DNA of 10,370 nt from Candidatus Zixiibacteriota bacterium. Lineage in GTDB: Bacteria > Zixibacteria > MSB-5A5 > GN15 > PGXB01. This document shows, piece after piece, positions 6,373 through 10,370 of the stretch. A model generated the notes under the pieces. That model did no database searches, was not told the origin of the DNA, and saw nothing but the letters and a program-made list of their open reading frames with translations. Position 1 is the stretch's first letter, and each line of letters starts with the position of its first letter. The position numbers and the translations under genes are program-made. The DNA lies in contig JAUVBC010000045.1 of the NCBI GenBank assembly GCA_030591405.1, positions 1 to 10,370 of the forward strand, given 5' to 3'.

Positions 6373-6905
6373 ATCTGCTCTCCCTTATCATTATTTTCTT
6401 TTTTGGCCATTAATACAGCACCAACTATCGCCACCAGAAGAAGAATCGAGGTCAGCTCAAAGGGAAACAGATACTTGGTAAATAATAATTCCGCGACCGG
6501 TTTGACATTGCCAAAATCAGAAGCAACGGTTATCGGCGATTGAGAAATACTACCGGTGAAAACAGTTTGTTTGATAATTATTACTATTTCAAAAAAGAAG
6601 ATAATTGCCAGTCCATATTTTGTTGTTAGTCCGAGTTTTGGTCTTTCCTCTTCAAATCTCTCCCCTCGCAGGTTCAAAAGCATTATAACAAAAAGGAACA
6701 AAACCAGAATCGCTCCGGCATAAACGATTATCAATAAGGCGCCGACAAACAGCGCGCTTAATTGAACATACAAAACCGCCTGGGCAATCAGGGAGACAAT
6801 CATAAACATCACCGAGGCGACCGGATTACGCTGAAGAATCATCATCACCGCACCGCCGACAGCAAAAATTGCGCAGATATAAAATATGACCGTATCCAGT
6901 AACAT
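6369..6905 (-). CDS. nuoJ: NADH-quinone oxidoreductase subunit J
   Basis: A 178-residue membrane subunit (NuoJ/ND6) with five hydrophobic spans. It links the quinone-end subunit NuoH to the pumping arm and contains the helix with a pi-bulge that changes shape in turnover. The conserved VGALLIIVYAGAILVLFLF segment (about residues 54-72) is the family hallmark, followed by the VIMLLNLR loop. A fourth span lies at about 98-112 and the last, TSILLLVAIVGAVLMAKKE, near 151-168. The length is typical. The ATG lies 3 nt after the nuoI stop. A GGAGG stands 12 nt upstream inside the nuoI end, which is a rather long spacing. The 3' end overlaps the nuoK start by 4 nt. Confidence 0.96.
   Translation of the reverse strand: MLLDTVIFYICAIFAVGGAVMMILQRNPVASVMFMIVSLIAQAVLYVQLSALFVGALLIIVYAGAILVLFLFVIMLLNLRGERFEEERPKLGLTTKYGLAIIFFFEIVIIIKQTVFTGSISQSPITVASDFGNVKPVAELLFTKYLFPFELTSILLLVAIVGAVLMAKKENNDKGEQI
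6380..6386 (-). promoter_or_regulatory. Ribosome-binding site supporting the TTG start of nuoK
   Basis: The minus strand reads AAGGGAG with 7 nt to the TTG at 6372. No ATG or GTG is available at a position compatible with the conserved N-terminus, so this site decides the unusual start. Confidence 0.75.
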
Positions 6906-6908
6906 TAC

Positions 6909-7385
6909 TTAAAAAATCCTCCGTACCTTTCGGATAATCTTTTTGAACGGTTTCTCTTTGGTCGGTCGATTTGCCAACATCTGATCCTTAGTATAAATAA
7001 ACGAATCACGACTGTCATTGGAAAATTCATATTCATGTCCAAGAAAAATAGCTTCCTCAGGACAAGCTTCCTCGCAAAATCCGCAATAGATACAGCGAAG
7101 AAGGTTTATCTCATAAACTTCGGAATACCGTTCACCTTTTTCATTCTCAGCCGGTTCCATATAGATAGCATCAGCCGGGCAGGCAGCAGCACAAAGACCG
7201 CAGCAGACACATCGTTCACTACCATCTTCATAGTTTTCAAGATAATGAAGACCGCGATAACGGGGTGCCATCGGCATCTTCTCTTTCGGATACTGAAATG
7301 TAACCGGTTTTTTAAAGAGATGTTTAAAGGTTGTATAAAAGCCTTTAGGAAAAGCGATTAAGACTGTTTTTACAAAATCAAACAT
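6909..7385 (-). CDS. nuoI: NADH-quinone oxidoreductase subunit I (two 4Fe-4S ferredoxin-type)
   Basis: A 158-residue peripheral-arm subunit carrying clusters N6a and N6b, which pass electrons from NuoG toward N2 and the quinone site. Two full CxxCxxCxxxCP motifs are present: CVCCGLCAAACP (Cys59, 62, 65, 69) and CIYCGFCEEACP (Cys98, 101, 104, 108). An extra cysteine sits inside the first motif. The N-terminus is an amphipathic helix followed by FKHLFKKPVTFQYP, a conserved segment lying against the membrane. I prefer the ATG at 7385, with GGAA 5 nt upstream. A TTG at 7394, directly after the nuoH TAG and 6 nt after AAGG, would add three residues (Met-Glu-Ile) and is a fair alternative. The basic C-terminus (KKIIRKVRRIF) is visible. 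Confidence 0.96.
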   Translation of the reverse strand: MFDFVKTVLIAFPKGFYTTFKHLFKKPVTFQYPKEKMPMAPRYRGLHYLENYEDGSERCVCCGLCAAACPADAIYMEPAENEKGERYSEVYEINLLRCIYCGFCEEACPEEAIFLGHEYEFSNDSRDSFIYTKDQMLANRPTKEKPFKKIIRKVRRIF

Positions 7386-7394
7386 AATTTCCAA

Positions 7395-8384
7395 CTACAA
7401 CCTTTGCAAAAATGCCGTTACCATTACGTTGGCCAATGCCAATGGGAACAGAACTTTCCATCCAAAATTCATTAACATATCATACCGCAATCGTGGCAAA
7501 GTGGCACGAATCCAAATATAAAAACACATAAAGAAAAATACTTTAATAGCAAACCACACAAACGGCGGCAGAATCGGTCCCTGCCATCCACCCAAAAAGA
7601 TAGTTGTCGCTACCGCTGATACTGCGATCATATTGGCATACTCGGCCATAAAAAACAGTGAGTAGCGCGTCGATGAATATTCGGTCAAATATCCGGCCAC
7701 CAGTTCCGATTCGGCTTCGGGTAAATCAAACGGCGAGCGATTTGTTTCGGCGACAGCGCAAACTACAAAAAGAACAAAACCGAGCGGCTGTCTGAAAATA
7801 AACCAATTGAATAAACTATCCTGCTGTTCAACCAGTTCAACCATCGAAAGGGTATTGGCCAATAGGATTACACCTATAATAGACAGACCATAAGCGACCT
7901 CATAAGAGATCATTTGTGCCGATGAACGAATTCCACCCAATAGCGAATATTTGGAACCGGCTGACCATCCTGCCAGAACAATACCATATACACCCAGCGA
8001 GGTGACCGCAAAAACGAACAGGATTCCAATATTTAAATCTGATATGACCATATCGATCCGTTGATCAAAGATTGTCAATGTATCACTAACCGGAACAACT
8101 GCAAATGATAATAAAGCCGGTATAAATGAAATAATCGGGGCCAATGCGTACGTCACCTTCTCCGCCTTATCAGGCACAATATCTTCTTTAAAAATAAGCT
8201 TGACCGCATCAGCAATCGGCTGCAGCAAACCATAAGGTCCGGCCATATTCGGTCCGATACGGTGCTGGAAACGGCCTAGCAGCTTGCGCTCAAGCCAGGT
8301 GGCCCAGGCCACACCCATCAGGACAACCGTAACTATCACGGTAACTTTGACAGCCGAAGCTATTAAAAAAGCGACCGTGCTCAC
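7395..8384 (-). CDS. nuoH: NADH-quinone oxidoreductase subunit H
   Basis: A 329-residue, roughly eight-span membrane subunit (NuoH/ND1) that forms the quinone-binding chamber and the E-channel where quinone chemistry couples to proton movement. Hallmarks are WLERKLLGRFQHRIGPNMAG (residues about 30-49), LQPIADAVKLIFKEDIVP (54-71), SAQMISYEVAYGLSIIG (155-171) and ETNRSPFDLPEAESELVAGY (213-232). The last of these carries the conserved acidic cluster of the quinone entry loop, followed by TEYSSTRYSLFFMAEYANM. The length is typical. The start is GTG at 8384, overlapping the nuoG TGA as GTGA (4 nt). GAGG lies 4 nt upstream, and the resulting N-terminal helix begins in the expected place. The TAG stop is immediately followed by the possible TTG of nuoI. 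Confidence 0.97.
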   Translation of the reverse strand: MSTVAFLIASAVKVTVIVTVVLMGVAWATWLERKLLGRFQHRIGPNMAGPYGLLQPIADAVKLIFKEDIVPDKAEKVTYALAPIISFIPALLSFAVVPVSDTLTIFDQRIDMVISDLNIGILFVFAVTSLGVYGIVLAGWSAGSKYSLLGGIRSSAQMISYEVAYGLSIIGVILLANTLSMVELVEQQDSLFNWFIFRQPLGFVLFVVCAVAETNRSPFDLPEAESELVAGYLTEYSSTRYSLFFMAEYANMIAVSAVATTIFLGGWQGPILPPFVWFAIKVFFFMCFYIWIRATLPRLRYDMLMNFGWKVLFPLALANVMVTAFLQRL

Positions 8385-10370
8385 GTTCCCTCAACTACTG
8401 TAAGTTTCACTCTATCGACGTTCCTTTTGCGCATCTGAAGAATATTTACCGGACTGGCCGAAAAATTACGATACGCCCTGACTACATCATTATCGATATA
8501 CTCAGATATTTTTACCGGCAAATTAATCTTACCGACTTCAGATTCCACACGAATAATCGAACCATTTTTAACATCAAGTTTTTCAGCCAAACCTGGCGAA
8601 ATTTCCAAAAACGCTTCCGAACAGAAATTTGACAACGAATTCGATTTCTCTGTAAAATATCCAAAATGATGCAGTTCATTAGTAATTAACAAAGGAATCT
8701 CAAATTCGGGGTTTTGTTTTTCTTCAATATATTCAATCGCGCAGGTTTCAAAACTATTTTGGTTTTCGTCAGGTTGAAGCAACGTTTTTATTTCAGGAAT
8801 AAGTTCATCAATCGTTTCAAATAATGGCGTTTTGAATCCCTGAGCAATTCTATTTATTATTTGATATGCCGGTAATGAAAAACCAACCGGTTTTATAGCG
8901 GCATTAAAATTTTGTTCGACACCTTCAAGATTAACAAAGCTGCTATCGTATTCAACCCAGGTCGACAGCGGTAGAACAACATCGGCCAACTGCGTCGTTT
9001 CGTTTTCACAAATATCGGCAACAACCAGAAAATCGAGTTTTTCGAGCCCTTCCTTAACAACTGCACCATCAGGATATTCAAGCATTAGATTGCTGCCTAT
9101 TATAAACATCGAATCAAGCTCTTCTTTAATCGATGAGCGAATCATCTGGTCGAGAGCGAGTCCTTCGTTATCAGGATATTTGTCCCAAATCTGCTTCAAT
9201 TTGAGAATCGATCTTTCAGACAGGTGCGGCATCACCGCTAGTTTTTCGGCCCCTTTGCTATTGGCTGCCTGTGACAAAACGCCGAGCTGACCCTTATCAA
9301 GAATTCCGGCCAGCAAACATAAATTAATTATTGCACCAGCCAACTCTTCGCGATTAATCGCACCGGTCAACAACTCACCGGCGATTAGAGAAATGTTTTT
9401 AGCCTCAGCAATCACTTTGGCCAATGAATTTATTCTTGCAACTTCAATTCCGGAAATATTGGATGCCTTTTCGATGGTATTGGGAGATAACTTGTTTTTT
9501 AAATCCCTTGCATTTTCATACTGAGTCAGGTTTTGATCGATCAGACTGACACAGAGACCATTTAGCAGCGCATGTAAAGTACCAATATTGTAAACCATCT
9601 CATCAGTGGCTAAACTGCCGGTTTGGGTTGTAATCGGATTAAGAGCAAACAACGAAGCATTTTTCTGCGTGACAGCTTTGCGAACCCGCAAGTTTACAAT
9701 TGGATGTTCCTTGGTCAAATTGGAATCAAGAACCAATATCAGATCAGATTTTTCAACATCGGCTATTTTAAAAGGCAACGAGGTCAGCTTCGAGTAAAGG
9801 TCATCCGGGTTTTCAGGTAGCATTTTATATCCGGCTCTAAAATCAACATTGTTGGAATTGAGAACCTTCCTGAAAAATTTAGAAAATGTATGTAAGGACA
9901 ATGAATCCAGATTGGGTGAAATCAGACCACCAATGCAAACTCCGCCGCGCTCGTCTTTAATTTTTTTAAACTTCTCGGCTATTAATCCTAAGGCTTCTTC
10001 CCATGTTGCCGGGACCTGACTATCACCCTTTTTTATAAGAGGAGTGGTCAACCGATCCTCAGTCATTGGAACCTGATAACCGTAACGGCCGACATCACAG
10101 ATCCAGCCCTCGTCGATATTATCGTTCCGTCTCGAAGTCGCCCGATATATTTTTTGTTTATCTTTCCATAAGGTCAGATTGCATCCATCGGCGCAATACG
10201 AACAAACCGAATCAACCGTCTGCGTATTCCAGACTCTGATCTTGTAGCGCCAGTCACTGTTGGTCAAAGCACCAACCGGACAAATCTCGACCAGATTACC
10301 GGAGTACAACGAATCAACCTGTTCTCCCGGCGGGGTATTTATCTCGGTTATATTTCCTCTTTGATAGGCA
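8381..10370 (-). CDS. nuoG: NADH-quinone oxidoreductase subunit G, 5' end outside window
   Basis: 662 residues are visible. The frame stays open to the window edge and upstream of 10309, where RGNITEINTPPGEQVDS precedes YSGNLVEICPVGALT, so the true start lies beyond the window. By comparison with T. thermophilus Nqo3, about 200 N-terminal residues are missing, which hold N1b, N5 and most of N4. Visible parts in order are as follows. The last N4 cysteine is in EICPVGALT. After 26 residues comes CSYCADGC with a fourth Cys 28 residues on (CxxCxxxCx27C), the site of cluster N7. Then comes the molybdopterin-oxidoreductase-like domain (EDRLTTPLIKKGD, ATWEEAL, IIGSNLMLEYPDG, ADVVLPLSTWVEY), which binds no cofactor in this family. 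Last is a C-terminal beta-barrel domain (ISPGLAEKLDVKNGSIIRVE). The subunit passes electrons from NuoF to NuoI. The 3' end overlaps nuoH by 4 nt. Confidence 0.95.
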   Translation of the reverse strand, partial: AYQRGNITEINTPPGEQVDSLYSGNLVEICPVGALTNSDWRYKIRVWNTQTVDSVCSYCADGCNLTLWKDKQKIYRATSRRNDNIDEGWICDVGRYGYQVPMTEDRLTTPLIKKGDSQVPATWEEALGLIAEKFKKIKDERGGVCIGGLISPNLDSLSLHTFSKFFRKVLNSNNVDFRAGYKMLPENPDDLYSKLTSLPFKIADVEKSDLILVLDSNLTKEHPIVNLRVRKAVTQKNASLFALNPITTQTGSLATDEMVYNIGTLHALLNGLCVSLIDQNLTQYENARDLKNKLSPNTIEKASNISGIEVARINSLAKVIAEAKNISLIAGELLTGAINREELAGAIINLCLLAGILDKGQLGVLSQAANSKGAEKLAVMPHLSERSILKLKQIWDKYPDNEGLALDQMIRSSIKEELDSMFIIGSNLMLEYPDGAVVKEGLEKLDFLVVADICENETTQLADVVLPLSTWVEYDSSFVNLEGVEQNFNAAIKPVGFSLPAYQIINRIAQGFKTPLFETIDELIPEIKTLLQPDENQNSFETCAIEYIEEKQNPEFEIPLLITNELHHFGYFTEKSNSLSNFCSEAFLEISPGLAEKLDVKNGSIIRVESEVGKINLPVKISEYIDNDVVRAYRNFSASPVNILQMRKRNVDRVKLTVVEGT

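Noticed and set aside
10307..10309. TTG as a start codon for nuoG
   Set aside because: The codon lies inside a conserved NuoG segment, and the frame upstream continues with family-like sequence to the window edge.

Overview
The window carries the 3' part of a bacterial respiratory complex I (NADH:quinone oxidoreductase) operon on the minus strand. It reads from right to left as nuoG (5' end off the window), nuoH, nuoI, nuoJ, nuoK, nuoL, nuoM, a small glutaredoxin-like gene, and nuoN. On the left edge, convergent on the plus strand, is the C-terminus of a secreted-type protein ending in two dockerin-like calcium-binding repeats. A gene-free stretch of about 560 bp between the two convergent units holds a strong intrinsic terminator and several short imperfect repeats and palindromes.

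The organism is a Gram-negative-like, AT-leaning bacterium with a 14-subunit-type complex I. A C-terminal dockerin pair with NILD and INxKYKxGP motifs next to a canonical nuo cluster resembles uncultivated FCB-group lineages such as Candidatus Zixibacteria. This is family-style recognition, not proof, and I hold it at about 0.4.

Layout: 1-234 dockerin end (+); 264-302 terminator; 303-797 no convincing gene, with a 10-bp perfect hairpin (391-414), a decayed copy of it (572-594), two 38-nt direct repeats (527-564, 623-660), a small hairpin (674-686) and a 14-bp perfect palindrome (723-736); 798-2243 nuoN; 2244-2330 gap with a GNRA-loop hairpin; 2331-2543 glutaredoxin-like; 2545-4116 nuoM; 4118-6058 nuoL; 6067-6372 nuoK; 6369-6905 nuoJ; 6909-7385 (or 7394) nuoI; 7395-8384 nuoH; 8381-10370 nuoG (partial).

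The nuo genes are packed with overlaps of 4 bp (G/H, J/K) or gaps of 1 to about 9 bp, so they are almost certainly one transcript with translational coupling. NuoG and NuoI carry iron-sulfur clusters of the peripheral arm, NuoH forms the quinone-chamber connection, and NuoJ/K/L/M/N form the proton-pumping membrane arm. All catalytic Glu/Lys/Cys signatures I looked for are intact. The main departure from the textbook operon is the thioredoxin-fold gene inserted between nuoM and nuoN. I found no CRISPR array, tRNA, rRNA or transposase. There is no candidate for a wholly new multi-gene system here.
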